Origin: Bdellovibrionales bacterium RIFOXYC1_FULL_37_79
Lineage (GTDB): Bacteria > Bdellovibrionota > Bacteriovoracia > Bacteriovoracales > Bacteriovoracaceae
Direction of reading: 5' to 3'
Assembly (NCBI GenBank): GCA_001770015.1
Contig: MEQB01000009.1
Span: 31,587 to 95,586 of the forward strand
DNA length: 64,000 nucleotides
Both the position numbers and the translations under genes were made by a program. The notes under the pieces were generated by a model. It did no database searches and was not told the DNA's origin. It saw nothing but the letters and a program-made list of their open reading frames with translations. Shown in pieces: positions 51,937-60,769 of the stretch; within the stretch, counting starts at the first letter, position 1; each line of letters opens with the position of its first letter.

Positions 51937-53736
51937 TTAAGGAAGCTTAGTTCGCCTACGAAATTGAAATTTTTTTAAACAATCAAAAATTTTACTCTTT
52001 ATAGTAGCTTTGCCTCGCTCACGGGCATTCTTTTCAAGATCATTATTTGCAACGCTCTTTTCCTCACTGACATTCTTTTCAAGATCATTCTTTACAACGC
52101 TCTTTTCCTCACTGGCCTTCTTTTCAAGATCATTGAAAGCATTCAACTGACTTTTAAACCATTCGCGTGATTCCTCCAGCTCAGAAAAATGTTTAAAATT
52201 ATATTCGTTTAATTCATATGCCGATATGAATCCGGAAATTTTATTTCGAAACCACTCATCCTCGAATAATTTGGGATTTTTTTCTATTGTTTCTTTGATC
52301 TGATTGAATAAACTAGTAATTAATAATTTTAGGGATTTATCAAATCTATCTCCGCTTATTACTAATCCGGTTAACTGATCTATCATTTTACTTAAACAAG
52401 ACTGTGATTTGCAATTAAAGTTCCTGAATGCTGATATGTATTTAGGATGATCTTCAGTCTTATGAAAAAATTCCGAATTATATAATTCCGAGAAGAACAC
52501 TTTTTTAAAATGGTCGTTATCAAAAAATGCCCTACTTACATCTTCTGGAACAGGAAACTTTTGTCCTAACCGATAAATTGTAGTTATTGCAGGTTCTGTC
52601 TCCTTAGGATTTCTAAGAAGCTCCTTACGAAGCATATCCCACATCTCATCAGAAATATAATCTCTTTTATTAAGCAAAAGCTTCACAATATTATTAGGAT
52701 ATGGGCCAAAGCTGGGAATTTGATTTGGATTGTTTAAAAATATCTTCGAAGCTTTTTCTATAAGTTTTTTCTCAATACTAGGAGTAATTTCAGGAACCTC
52801 ATAAAGAATATCGATCATTTTTTTGGAAAGATCACTATTATGGTGTGCCCCTAAAAGATCTTCAATTGCTGACAATAATTCTGGCGGATATTTTTTAAAC
52901 ATTGGAGAGGCCATCTCCACAACTGCAACACGCAGATTTTGATATGCATTCGTTAATTTTTCTGGAACAGGATACTTACTATCCAAAATTTTAATAAGTC
53001 TTTCTTTAAAAAAATTTGGAACTGATTTATTTGTTTTAATTAACCACAAGAGAGATTTATTATGTTGGGTTCCTTCTCTAAAAGACATTATATTATTTGC
53101 TATCTGTTGCCAAAAAGAATCCGGCCACTTAGGAATTTTAGAAAGGATATCGCTCAGTACATCAAGCGAATCTTTTGATAAATTATTCGAATCCATAACT
53201 TGGATTAGATATTTCCAATCCTCATCTGCTAATTCTGATTTTTGTAGACTCCTTACAATTCTCAACTTATTTAAAATGTCCTTATCTTCCAAACTTGTAC
53301 TTCGAGCTTGAGAACCGGCTTGATTTGAAAAAATTCCTGCAAATTCACTCCATAATTCTTTTTCAGTCATTTCTCGGGCCTTGAATACCTCATCCTCATG
53401 TGCAGCAGGAAGGAGTGACGTTGGCTTTCCTATAAACTTATCATATGATTGTTTTTTTTTCGGATCATTTAAAACCCCATAAGCTTCAGAAAGGTGTTTC
53501 ATACTTGCTTCCGCCATGTCTCTTTCACCTTGAGTTGAGGCTCTTCCTAGCCTTATCTCAAGTCTGTCCGGATGCAAATCCAGGGCTTTTTTCCTATACG
53601 CCCGTTTTATATCCTCAGATGATGGATTATCATTATGATCTAACCCCAGAACCTGATAATAGGTCTCCGCGTATATGGGTATACTAATTAACCATAAGGC
53701 CAAAAGAAATAAACATTTAATAAATCGACCTTTCAT
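51937..53736 (-). CDS. exported J-domain protein with helical repeats
   Basis: 599 residues. Signal peptide (KCLFLLALWLISIPIYA) then a J domain (YYQVLGLDHNDNPSSEDIKRAYRKKALDLHPDRLE, with the HPD triad). The body (~130-520) is a series of ~45-residue helical repeats resembling HEAT-type (PVPEKLTNAYQNLRV, KYPPELLSAIEDLLGAH, TPSIEKKLIEKASK). The C-terminus carries three 15-residue repeats NDLEKxxSEEKSVxx. J proteins work with cytoplasmic DnaK, so an exported one is unusual. Confidence 0.75.
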   Translation of the reverse strand: MKGRFIKCLFLLALWLISIPIYAETYYQVLGLDHNDNPSSEDIKRAYRKKALDLHPDRLEIRLGRASTQGERDMAEASMKHLSEAYGVLNDPKKKQSYDKFIGKPTSLLPAAHEDEVFKAREMTEKELWSEFAGIFSNQAGSQARSTSLEDKDILNKLRIVRSLQKSELADEDWKYLIQVMDSNNLSKDSLDVLSDILSKIPKWPDSFWQQIANNIMSFREGTQHNKSLLWLIKTNKSVPNFFKERLIKILDSKYPVPEKLTNAYQNLRVAVVEMASPMFKKYPPELLSAIEDLLGAHHNSDLSKKMIDILYEVPEITPSIEKKLIEKASKIFLNNPNQIPSFGPYPNNIVKLLLNKRDYISDEMWDMLRKELLRNPKETEPAITTIYRLGQKFPVPEDVSRAFFDNDHFKKVFFSELYNSEFFHKTEDHPKYISAFRNFNCKSQSCLSKMIDQLTGLVISGDRFDKSLKLLITSLFNQIKETIEKNPKLFEDEWFRNKISGFISAYELNEYNFKHFSELEESREWFKSQLNAFNDLEKKASEEKSVVKNDLEKNVSEEKSVANNDLEKNARERGKATIKSKIFDCLKKFQFRRRTKLP

Positions 53737-54082
53737 AAGTAATTTTTCGGAAAAAAATCCTTTTTTCTTGATTTTTTCTCAAGTATTTTTTTTAATGACC
53801 CAGATTTATGCTCATCTAAGCCCTGAGAACATTTAGCTGGTGTTACTCAAATTCTGGACTTTGGTGGTACTGATAAAAAAAGTGTCACTGTTTTTTGGGG
53901 AATTCCAATAAATCGTTTGAAAGCGTTTTGTTCACAATCATTCTTATTCTTGCCATCTTGTAAAATAATAGGCTTTGGGCATAGACTAAACACCTCGTTA
54001 CAATCAGGATGGATCAAGCTCGCGCCAGCATATTATGCCCCAATTTTACCGGTTTCCGATCTTCGTTCTCTTTGCCATTATT
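53737..54082. other. 346 bp gap, no gene seen
   Basis: Upstream of the J-domain gene and 3' of the next. The stretch ATTTTTCGGAA at 53742-53752 recurs before the next upstream gene. I see no conserved reading frame or terminator. Confidence 0.4.
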
Positions 54083-55942
54083 CTATTCCAGTGGAATTCC
54101 TCGCTTAGTTGGTAATAGTCCCTCCTCTGCTGCTCGAATTAGTTTTGGTCTCATAGGAAACCAGGTTACTCCTTCATCCACACTAAATTCCATCCCATTT
54201 TGGACATCAGTTGCTGATAGATTTGAATCGCGAATAATATGGCCATGCCATTCAAAGGCCGTAGCAGCACGATAATGCTCTTTATCCAGTCGAACCCGCA
54301 CTACCGCTTTCTTACCAGCGATTGGAAAATTTAAACCAAGATGAGTTGACAAATGCAACCCAGGCACACCACTGCTTTCGGCAGTCTGAAGCAAGTTCGG
54401 AATCCAGCCTTTTATGGAAATTTCCTCAAGTTTACTAGCATCTAAAATATGATAGCCCCATGCATTCGTAGCAATAAACTCCTCAACTTGCTTGGGGGGA
54501 TGTATAAATCGATGTTGATGAAATTTACCATCTTGATAGATTTCCATTGCCTGCTGATCGGAAGTGGGTGCTAATTCCACTAACTGAGGCTCCACTTGAT
54601 TCTGCCAACGTTTTTGAGAGTCAGATAGGTATTTTTTTGTTACTTCTTTTTGCCAAACAGAATTCTTGGCGTCGTCAAGGTATGATTCGAATTTGAGTGG
54701 ATCTTGACCATCCCAGCGTGGTAAAACAGGAAAAATACAGTCATCTTGCCCAGAAGCAGCTACCCATGTTTTTCCGTCCTCACTTGCATAGTATCTAATT
54801 CGTCCAATTTGTGCCTGTGTAGCCTGTGACTCAATAACTTGATTTACAAAATTCTTCCCTGGAAAGGCCGGTTTGGGAATATATCGAAACTTAACTTCAT
54901 TCTCCCATTCATGTAGCATTTTCTTTGCTTCTACCGCAGAATCAACTTTCCAATTCGATTCAAGTTTCCGACTTAATGCCCAAACTCGAAATTGTGGATT
55001 TTTGCCTATCATATCTCCTGCCAAAATGACAGATGGATCATCCATAAAAGGATTGATTTGTAATTTTGTACAAACACCATACAATGCCCCACGAATTTGA
55101 TCTACGCCATCGCTACTATCGGCTGATCTTCCATTCATCAATCCAGTCTTAAAAATTTCTTGTGCAAATTTGAAGTCATAGGTTTCCACAACAGCTGCTT
55201 TGTATATGGCATTGCTATTCATTAGTGAATTATGAATTCTCATAATTTCAGCGTCCGGAATCCGGAACAAATTAGCTATATCGTCGATCCCAAAAATCAA
55301 ATTTTTTCTAACCTGATCAAGGTGGTTTACCCAAGCAATTGAAGTATCTGAAAACGGAGATACTAAATTCGCCTCCCATTCATTTAACATTTTTTTTGCT
55401 TGTACCGCAGGATTAACATTCCAATTCGATTCAATTTTCCGATTTAGGCTCCAAGTTCGAAACTGTTGATTATTTTTCAACATGTTTCCTACCTGAATGA
55501 TAGATGGATCAGTAGCATCAAAAGGATTAATTTGTAATTTTGTACAAACACCAAACAATGCCAAACGAATTTGATCTACGCCATCGCTACTATCGGCTGA
55601 TCTTCCATTCATCAATCCAGTCGTAAAAATTTCTTGTGCAAATTTGAAGTCATGGGTTTCCACAACAGCTGCTTTGTATATGGCATTGCTATTCATTAGT
55701 GAATTATGAACTCTCATAATTTCGGCGTCTGGAATGTGAAAGATATCCAGAAAATTTTTAATATGCCAGTTCTCGACTTCAGACATTTGAATGAGATAAT
55801 TGATCCACGCTAAAGAATTTTTTTCGGTAGTGGTTAAATTTAAAATTGATTGAAGACAGCCCTGAAATGTAGCACTCGCCATTCCATCCTTAACAAGTTG
55901 AAAAGATGAGATTATAAAGAATATAATAATAAACCTTTTCAT
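54083..55942 (-). CDS. exported protein with duplicated domain and ADP-ribosyltransferase-like tail
   Basis: 619 residues with a signal peptide. Two ~158-residue repeats (about 45-195 and 205-355) share NSNAIYKAAVVET, DFKFAQEIF and GLMNGRSADSSDGVDQIR; period 474 bp in DNA. A third region (~360-619) is different; NAWGYHILDASKLEEISIKGWIPN and GLHLSTHLG have the look of ART-type toxin folds, but no R-S-E triad is certain. Lacks a Shine-Dalgarno. Secreted effector role is inference. Confidence 0.6.
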   Translation of the reverse strand: MKRFIIIFFIISSFQLVKDGMASATFQGCLQSILNLTTTEKNSLAWINYLIQMSEVENWHIKNFLDIFHIPDAEIMRVHNSLMNSNAIYKAAVVETHDFKFAQEIFTTGLMNGRSADSSDGVDQIRLALFGVCTKLQINPFDATDPSIIQVGNMLKNNQQFRTWSLNRKIESNWNVNPAVQAKKMLNEWEANLVSPFSDTSIAWVNHLDQVRKNLIFGIDDIANLFRIPDAEIMRIHNSLMNSNAIYKAAVVETYDFKFAQEIFKTGLMNGRSADSSDGVDQIRGALYGVCTKLQINPFMDDPSVILAGDMIGKNPQFRVWALSRKLESNWKVDSAVEAKKMLHEWENEVKFRYIPKPAFPGKNFVNQVIESQATQAQIGRIRYYASEDGKTWVAASGQDDCIFPVLPRWDGQDPLKFESYLDDAKNSVWQKEVTKKYLSDSQKRWQNQVEPQLVELAPTSDQQAMEIYQDGKFHQHRFIHPPKQVEEFIATNAWGYHILDASKLEEISIKGWIPNLLQTAESSGVPGLHLSTHLGLNFPIAGKKAVVRVRLDKEHYRAATAFEWHGHIIRDSNLSATDVQNGMEFSVDEGVTWFPMRPKLIRAAEEGLLPTKRGIPLE

Positions 55943-56207
55943 CTTTATTTTTCGGAATTCTATCGAATATATTTATAGTATAATTCCAGTTATGGAGGAT
56001 GGCCCGGCTTGTTGGCACTACGGGGCCTCCCTTGTCATCTAAAGTAGTTGCCTTACCCGATTATCCGTAACACAAATCAAGTTTTTACCTGACTTATTTA
56101 CTTGGTAGTATCCAATCGTGTGTTTCTATCCCGGAATCCAGGAGCAGCTAATTTTTTAGTCTCTTACCGAAAAATTTCAGACCCCACACACTCTTGTTTC
56201 TTTTATT
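55943..56207. other. gap with a GC-rich hairpin
   Basis: No gene seen. A hairpin-prone stretch near 55995-56032 (GGAGG...GGCCC pairing with GGGCCTCC) lies upstream of the 619 aa gene. Purpose unknown. Confidence 0.35.
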
Positions 56208-56402
56208 TTAAAGGCCCAAAACACTATATCTTTGCTCCGCATTTATTTTTTTATTTTCAATTACCGGAGAAGAATTGAGTATTCTGATCAAGCTTTTCCT
56301 ATGATGACCTGTGATATGAGAGGCATCATTCAATAGTTGAGTCTTTTTATCTTTTTTAGAGTTAAAATATATTTTTGCTAATGCCTGAAGATATTCTATA
56401 AC
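56208..56402 (-). pseudogene. transposase N-terminal remnant
   Basis: A 64-codon frame without a proper start translates to YLQALAKIYFNSKKDKK then a segment of the form THITGHHRKSLIRILN, the N-terminal helix-turn-helix pattern of integrase-type transposases (askkeKxxiLdefxxxTGyhRKxairlLn). It stops at 56208 with no catalytic domain following. I read it as an insertion-sequence scar. Confidence 0.6.
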
Positions 56403-56639
56403 TCACTTCTTCCGTCCTTGGAATAATTAAGCTTTGGATATTATTAGCGTAATTCCATTGTAACCAAGGCGGGAGATTTGAAGCAACCAATCTGAAAATC
56501 ATAATACCATTTTAAAAATTAATTTTCCTCGGTAACAGATATTGTGAGTCAATTCGAGATACACGACAATCCTAAATATTAACTTAGGAAATCTGTCTAT
56601 TAGTCGATAAGTAATTTATCTTTTCGTGCGGGAATCATA
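56403..56639. other. 237 bp gap, no gene seen
   Basis: Between the transposase remnant and the lipoprotein gene. No repeats or terminators noticed. Confidence 0.4.
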
Positions 56640-57494
56640 ATGATTAGACAAATAATTTTAAAGTTAATTATTTTAATGAGCATTGTGTCTTGCTCTACTA
56701 TATCCGTATGCTCCAAAATTGCCCAACAACCACAACCTCTGGAAGAAGAATATTCGCCAGCAAATAGTCGAAGACCTGCTGCTGTACCGGAATTCCCTTC
56801 AAACTTTAATTCTAATACCGAAACTTTCTCTTTTGATACTGCATACCATGCTGGAAAAAGATACCACGTTTTTCAAGAGACACAAGATAACGGATTACCA
56901 ATAACGGCCTGGACAAATTTTTTAAAGGATAATGTGAGCGTGAATTGGGGTTTGTGGGCCATGCCACAAAGTAAGTTTCTTAATCCATTGATGCTATTAG
57001 ATCAGCATGGTGATTTTTTAATAGCTATAGAGTTTTATGATGACAAAATTCCAAAATATTCAAAAGATAAAAAATTTGAAACATTAAAAAAAACTTACTC
57101 AAAACATGGAGCAGACTGGGCCCTAAAATCAGGAACCTTAGGAGAAAATATTTTAATTCAGCATCCTAAATTGATAAGAAAAATTCGTTTTTTAAACGAA
57201 GATGATCTCAGGTACTTCTTTAAAGAGAATGCTGAAATTGCTCGCTCTATTGAAGCTTCTTTAGATACAAAAATTAAAAACAAAGCTTTGATTCGCTTGA
57301 TGTCATCCTTTCCCACTTCTCCTTTAATTCATTGGGAAAATACAAAAGATTTACCTGAATTATTTTATCAATCTCTCATGGATATACAAAAACAGCTTGT
57401 TGAAAATCCTGAGATGGCTCAGGCCTTAGATCAGATAAAAAAGAGCACTAAAAAAAGACATCTTTTAGAATGTCTTTCAAAATTGCACAAATAA
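56640..57494 (+). CDS. lipoprotein, unknown
   Basis: 284 residues. Signal peptide with lipobox-like MSIVSC. The mature chain is helical and charged, with a proline-rich linker at ~30-60 and a central FKENAEIARSIEASLD helix. No family recognised. A strong terminator follows 40 bp downstream. Confidence 0.65.
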   Translation: MIRQIILKLIILMSIVSCSTISVCSKIAQQPQPLEEEYSPANSRRPAAVPEFPSNFNSNTETFSFDTAYHAGKRYHVFQETQDNGLPITAWTNFLKDNVSVNWGLWAMPQSKFLNPLMLLDQHGDFLIAIEFYDDKIPKYSKDKKFETLKKTYSKHGADWALKSGTLGENILIQHPKLIRKIRFLNEDDLRYFFKENAEIARSIEASLDTKIKNKALIRLMSSFPTSPLIHWENTKDLPELFYQSLMDIQKQLVENPEMAQALDQIKKSTKKRHLLECLSKLHK

Positions 57495-57534
57495 CCAGTA
57501 ACCATGCTGACAAGATTATTGAACTTGGACTGCG

Positions 57535-57561
57535 AAAATCAAGTATAACTTGATTTTTTTT
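57535..57561 (+). terminator. rho-independent terminator
   Basis: AAAATCAAGT and ACTTGATTTT arms, loop ATA, followed by a T-run. Its first 17 bases recur at 61256-61272, where they have lost the second arm. Confidence 0.9.
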
Positions 57562-57744
57562 CGATGTGTTTAAAAAACAAAGGCATCATTAAATTAAATA
57601 CTTAATGAGGCCTTAATTTTTAAGAAACTTTAAGAATTCTACATAAAATTGGTGCCCAGGACTCGGGACGCCAGGAAGATTTTTTTTAAATTTTATCACA
57701 CAAATTTTTAGGTTTTAATTTCAGTAATTTATCAATCATTTTAA

Positions 57745-57899
57745 TTAATTACAAATTACCAAGAGAGAATTCTTACTCGTCTTTTTCTTATCTGTTGTGA
57801 TCTTTTATGGGCCATTTTAGTCCGCACTAGCCCAGATTTATCCCACGTTTTTTAGAAAAAAGGTTGACGTTGTATGTACAATGGGTGTACACTTATTAA
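57745..57899. repeat. TA control region, copy A
   Basis: About 155 bp duplicated at 60585-60759 (copy B, which has a ~20 bp insert). Shared blocks include CAAGAGAGAATTCTTACTCG and TACACTTATTA. Contains a possible promoter (TTGACG 57864, 18 bp, TACACT 57888). Confidence 0.85.
57875..57891. promoter_or_regulatory. candidate TA operator: two TGTACA half-sites
   Basis: TGTACA at 57875 and 57886, one helical turn (11 bp) apart, across the promoter. The same arrangement (TGTACA, TGTATA) sits at 60712-60728 upstream of a different TA module. Confidence 0.5.
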
Positions 57900-57913
57900 G
57901 TGAAAGTTTTTAA

Positions 57914-58123
57914 GAGGATGTTATTAATGCCTTAGCCGATGGTGATTTTATTGGCCCATTTATAAACAAGAGTGGCAATCGCTTGGAACAAAAAATTTAT
58001 ATTATTTTTTTTAATGACTATACTTACATCGTCCCCTTTAAAGAAACCAAGGATGAAATATTTTTAAAAACAATCTTTCAAAGCCGAGTGGCACATAAAA
58101 TGTATTTTAAGGAGCGAAAATGA
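57914..58123 (+). pseudogene. toxin remnant (BrnT-like partner of the CopG antitoxin)
   Basis: Open frame of 69 codons ending TGA over the ATG of the antitoxin (ATGA). It reads EDVINALADGDFI, DYTYIVPF and IFLKTIFQSR, the typical C-terminal two-thirds of the small toxins paired with CopG-type antitoxins. No start codon; a GTGAAAGTTTTT at 57900 in another frame resembles the true N-terminus, so a deletion of some 20 codons with frameshift is likely. Confidence 0.6.
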
Positions 58124-58434
58124 AAAATATTAAGGCCCGTAATAAATTAAAACTTACCAAGCAAGAAGAAAAAATCGAAAGAGATTTGCTTGAAAACAAC
58201 TATCAATTAGAAGATGGAGATGAGAGGGATACACATATCGCTTCGGCTAAAAATTTCAGAGTCAATCTTCGTATCAATGACGAATTAGTGGAGCAATTAA
58301 AAAAACTTGCCGCAAATGAACATCTCCCCTATCAATCCTATATTAACAGCATTCTGTATAAATTTGTTAAAGGCGATCTTATAGATAAAAAAGTATTTGA
58401 CCGGGTGATTAGTGAGCTAAAAAAAGTATCATAG
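58120..58434 (+). CDS. CopG-type antitoxin of a type II TA system
   Basis: 104 residues. The C-terminal half (FRVNLRINDELVEQLKKLA, LPYQSYINSILYKFVKG) is the ribbon-helix-helix pattern of CopG/BrnA-type antitoxins. The start overlaps the toxin remnant's stop. The toxin is broken, so this may be an orphan antitoxin. A 3' fragment of a copy of this gene lies at 61270-61399. Confidence 0.82.
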   Translation: MKNIKARNKLKLTKQEEKIERDLLENNYQLEDGDERDTHIASAKNFRVNLRINDELVEQLKKLAANEHLPYQSYINSILYKFVKGDLIDKKVFDRVISELKKVS

Positions 58435-58484
58435 ACACCTATTGATTCAAATAATAAAGGATTTTCTTAACCATTTACTTTCAT

Positions 58485-58736
58485 TTAAAGACTCTTAAGC
58501 ACTTGAATTTTTCTAGATAAGGAGAGAGCATACATCAAGTCCTCATCAAAGTTTTGCTGATGTTCAGCCTTTTTTATTAATTCTGAAACACAAATCCCAA
58601 ATTTTTTTGAAATTAATTCCAATTCTTTTATAAAATGCTCAAGGGCCTTTGTATTATCTGAAAATTGAGGTCTAAGTTCTTGTGCCCTGTCGTATAATGA
58701 TTTTTTTTCCTTGAAGTTTTTTTGAAGTTCTTGCAT
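58485..58736 (-). CDS. small helical protein, unknown
   Basis: 83 residues; GGAGG 5 bp before ATG. Almost all helical and charged (LQKNFKEKKSLYDRAQELRP, ALEHFIKELELISKKFG). No family recognised. Lies between two TA genes on the opposite strand; a TA or phage role is possible but unproven. Confidence 0.55.
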   Translation of the reverse strand: MQELQKNFKEKKSLYDRAQELRPQFSDNTKALEHFIKELELISKKFGICVSELIKKAEHQQNFDEDLMYALSLSRKIQVLKSL

Positions 58737-58886
58737 CTTAACCTCCGGTCTTGGGTTTCAGTATACTATAACCTCTTAAAATTCTAAAACTGTATTCCAT
58801 AATATTCTCAACATGATACAAACGACTTATAATACATAAAAATTATAAGCAAAGAAGTTTTGGTTTAATCTTTGGAGGAAATAAAA

Positions 58887-59246
58887 ATGGACAAGACAAA
58901 AACATTAAAAAAGCAAAAAAAATTGCCGAAAAAATCCATGGTGATTAACGGAATTGAATTTACTAAGCATGACCCATCACTCATCTTCAAAAACCAAGGA
59001 GAAATCAAGGTTGCGCTTTTCGAAGCATTGTTTGATGGTGACAAAGAGGCCTTTGTTGATATTTTATCTGGCTACGTACGTGCACATAATGTATTAGAAG
59101 TATGTCGCAGAATTGGTTTAAGTCGAACGGTTGTTTATAAAGCAATCAGTGAAAATGGCAATCCCTCCCTGGAAACCTTATGCAAAATCATGACTTCATT
59201 TAAAAAGGCTGCATCCAAAAACTTCAAAGCCCAAAAAAATAAATGA
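58887..59246 (+). CDS. HI1420-type (HigA-like) antitoxin, solitary
   Basis: 119 residues; ATG 58887 follows GGAGG. Residues ~38-66 (KVALFEALFDGDKEAFVDIL) and the helix-turn-helix ~70-105 (RRIGLSRTVVYKAISENGNPSLETLCKIM) match the HI1420 addiction-module antidote family. A toxin of the HI1419/RelE type normally sits directly upstream; none is here. Three partial copies occur in the window. It may repress its own promoter. Confidence 0.85.
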   Translation: MDKTKTLKKQKKLPKKSMVINGIEFTKHDPSLIFKNQGEIKVALFEALFDGDKEAFVDILSGYVRAHNVLEVCRRIGLSRTVVYKAISENGNPSLETLCKIMTSFKKAASKNFKAQKNK

Positions 59247-59338
59247 ATGCGCTTTGTGCAATTTAGTCCTGGGTAATGAAGTAGTTCACAGAAAAAAACT
59301 TCTAGAGTGAAAAATTAACGAGTCACCAATCGTGCAAC

Positions 59339-59362
59339 GTTCGGCGGGCATAATCGCTGAAC
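59339..59362 (+). terminator. possible terminator after the antitoxin
   Basis: GTTCGGCG and CGCTGAAC arms (one G-T pair), loop GGCATAAT, followed by ATTTTACTTTTTTC. The stem is short and the U-tract interrupted. Confidence 0.35.
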
Positions 59363-59505
59363 ATTTTACTTTTTTCATAGAAATAGAAAACATTATTCAG
59401 AAGAAACTTGCTTTCTTAAAGATGGGAGAGAATTTTAATTTTGTGCTTAGGGCTTGAAATCATCTGCCCCTTTATTCTTCCTTACTACTACCTCGAACTT
59501 AATTA

Positions 59506-60003
59506 TTATTGGGTTATAACTGGGACAATGGGATTAATCGGGTTATGAATTTGATTAACAATATTACCGCATGATAGTTCATTATATTCCTTGTGAATTC
59601 TTTGTATGTCTTCATTTAAATCATGGCATATTGTTTCAGTAAACATATCTATTACAGCATTTGAAAAACCTACAATAGAAGGGGCGTTGCTCAGCGTTTT
59701 TTCAAAAGCTTTCTGCTCATCTTGACTGAAGTTTCGATTTCTCAATCTTGCTCTAAGTTTATTTATAGCAATAGATGTTTCTGAAGGTTTTACCTTATTA
59801 AAACATTTGAGTTTATTAGTATTACGTGATCCATCAATGCTTGCTTTAACAATGCATACATCATTGCAATCTAGATCGTCGCGATTGCAATTGTCACCAG
59901 GAGTACTTGTGCTTATAAAGTACGTAAAGTCATGGGATGAAAAATATCTTCCAAATGCTGTGATAGAAGAAATAAGGATTAAAATTAATAAATAATGTTT
60001 CAT
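59506..60003 (-). CDS. exported Cys-rich protein, unknown
   Basis: 165 residues; ATG 60003 follows AAGGGGA. Signal peptide YLLILILISSITAFG. Six cysteines (CNRDDLDCNDVC, LKCFN, TICHD, LSCGN) suggest disulphides. The motif NCNRDDLDCNDVC is striking, resembling a calcium or metal loop, but no family is recognised. Confidence 0.65.
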   Translation of the reverse strand: MKHYLLILILISSITAFGRYFSSHDFTYFISTSTPGDNCNRDDLDCNDVCIVKASIDGSRNTNKLKCFNKVKPSETSIAINKLRARLRNRNFSQDEQKAFEKTLSNAPSIVGFSNAVIDMFTETICHDLNEDIQRIHKEYNELSCGNIVNQIHNPINPIVPVITQ

Positions 60004-60283
60004 AGTTTCCCCTTGAGAACTCATTCCATTGTATTATAGCAGAATAACAACTCGTAATGTTAACACATCCGTAAGAGGAAAAAGTTACCCACAAAAAATT
60101 GAAAATTATTATCTTAAGTTATTCAAATACTTTCCAAGAACTTCAAAACCGCTACGCGCACCAAATATAAATTTGCCATGCTCCTCATTTTTCCGAATAC
60201 TTCCTTAGCTAACACACCTCTCCAATTATTTTATCCCCCTTACCAATCATTTTATTCACTCGCTCCTCACTCAATTTTCCGAT

Positions 60284-60424
60284 CTCGCCCCTGCTATTTT
60301 CTTTCATCCACTGCCTTTATCAGCGTCTTGTTGACTATACCCATCACACTGGTGGGAGGGGGATAGTCAAAAAACGCGATCAGATAAAGGGCGGAATTTA
60401 AAAAGTAATCCAAGCAGGGGCGAG
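60284..60424. repeat. 141 bp imperfect inverted repeat
   Basis: Outer arms CTCGCCCCTGCT (60284) and AGCAGGGGCGAG (60413); middle arms GCCTTTATC and GATAAAGGGC; inner arms TTGACTAT (60331) and ATAGTCAA (60363). The loop holds CCCA/TGGG. Could be a miniature mobile element or a structured RNA. No gene product is likely from it. Confidence 0.7.
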
Positions 60425-60584
60425 AAAGCTTATAAACTATAGAATCCGTTCAAAATCCATTTTCCAATTCACTCACAAGCACTTACTTTAAATTTTGAAT
60501 CACCATTTGATATATTCAAATTAAATATTTACGATGAATCTTTTTGATGCTTTTTGCATCCAGCTGAGCTGGGGTTTTACCTTG

Positions 60585-60759
60585 TTAATTATAAATTATC
60601 AAGAGAGAATTCTTACTCGTCTTTTTCTTATCTGTTGTGATCTTTTTTGGGCCTTTTTTGTCCGCATTAACCCAGAAATAGCCCACGTTTTTTTTAAAAA
60701 AACTGATATTGTGTACATTTGATGTATATTTTAAAACCAGTTGACATATACACTTATTA
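60585..60759. repeat. TA control region, copy B
   Basis: About 175 bp similar to copy A (57745-57899) with an extra ~20 bp that brings in a new TTGACA. A 62-codon frame through both copies shows weak protein-level likeness (NYQERILTRLFLICCDL) but is interrupted in copy A, so I do not call it a gene. Confidence 0.85.
60712..60728. promoter_or_regulatory. candidate TA operator, copy B
   Basis: TGTACA at 60712 and TGTATA at 60723, 11 bp apart, matching the pair in copy A. Confidence 0.45.
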
Positions 60760-60769
60760 GGCATATAAT
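60741..60769 (+). promoter_or_regulatory. consensus sigma70 promoter
   Basis: TTGACA at 60741-60746, 17 bp spacer, TATAAT at 60764-60769: a perfect match to both boxes, directly ahead of the DUF4160/BrnA-like pair. Confidence 0.85.

Noticed and set aside
60178..60366. 62-codon frame inside the inverted repeat region
   Set aside because: Spans half of the 141 bp inverted repeat, has no ribosome site and no recognisable product.
60534..60722. 62-codon frame through TA control region B
   Set aside because: No ribosome site, and the same frame is interrupted in copy A; more likely shared regulatory DNA.
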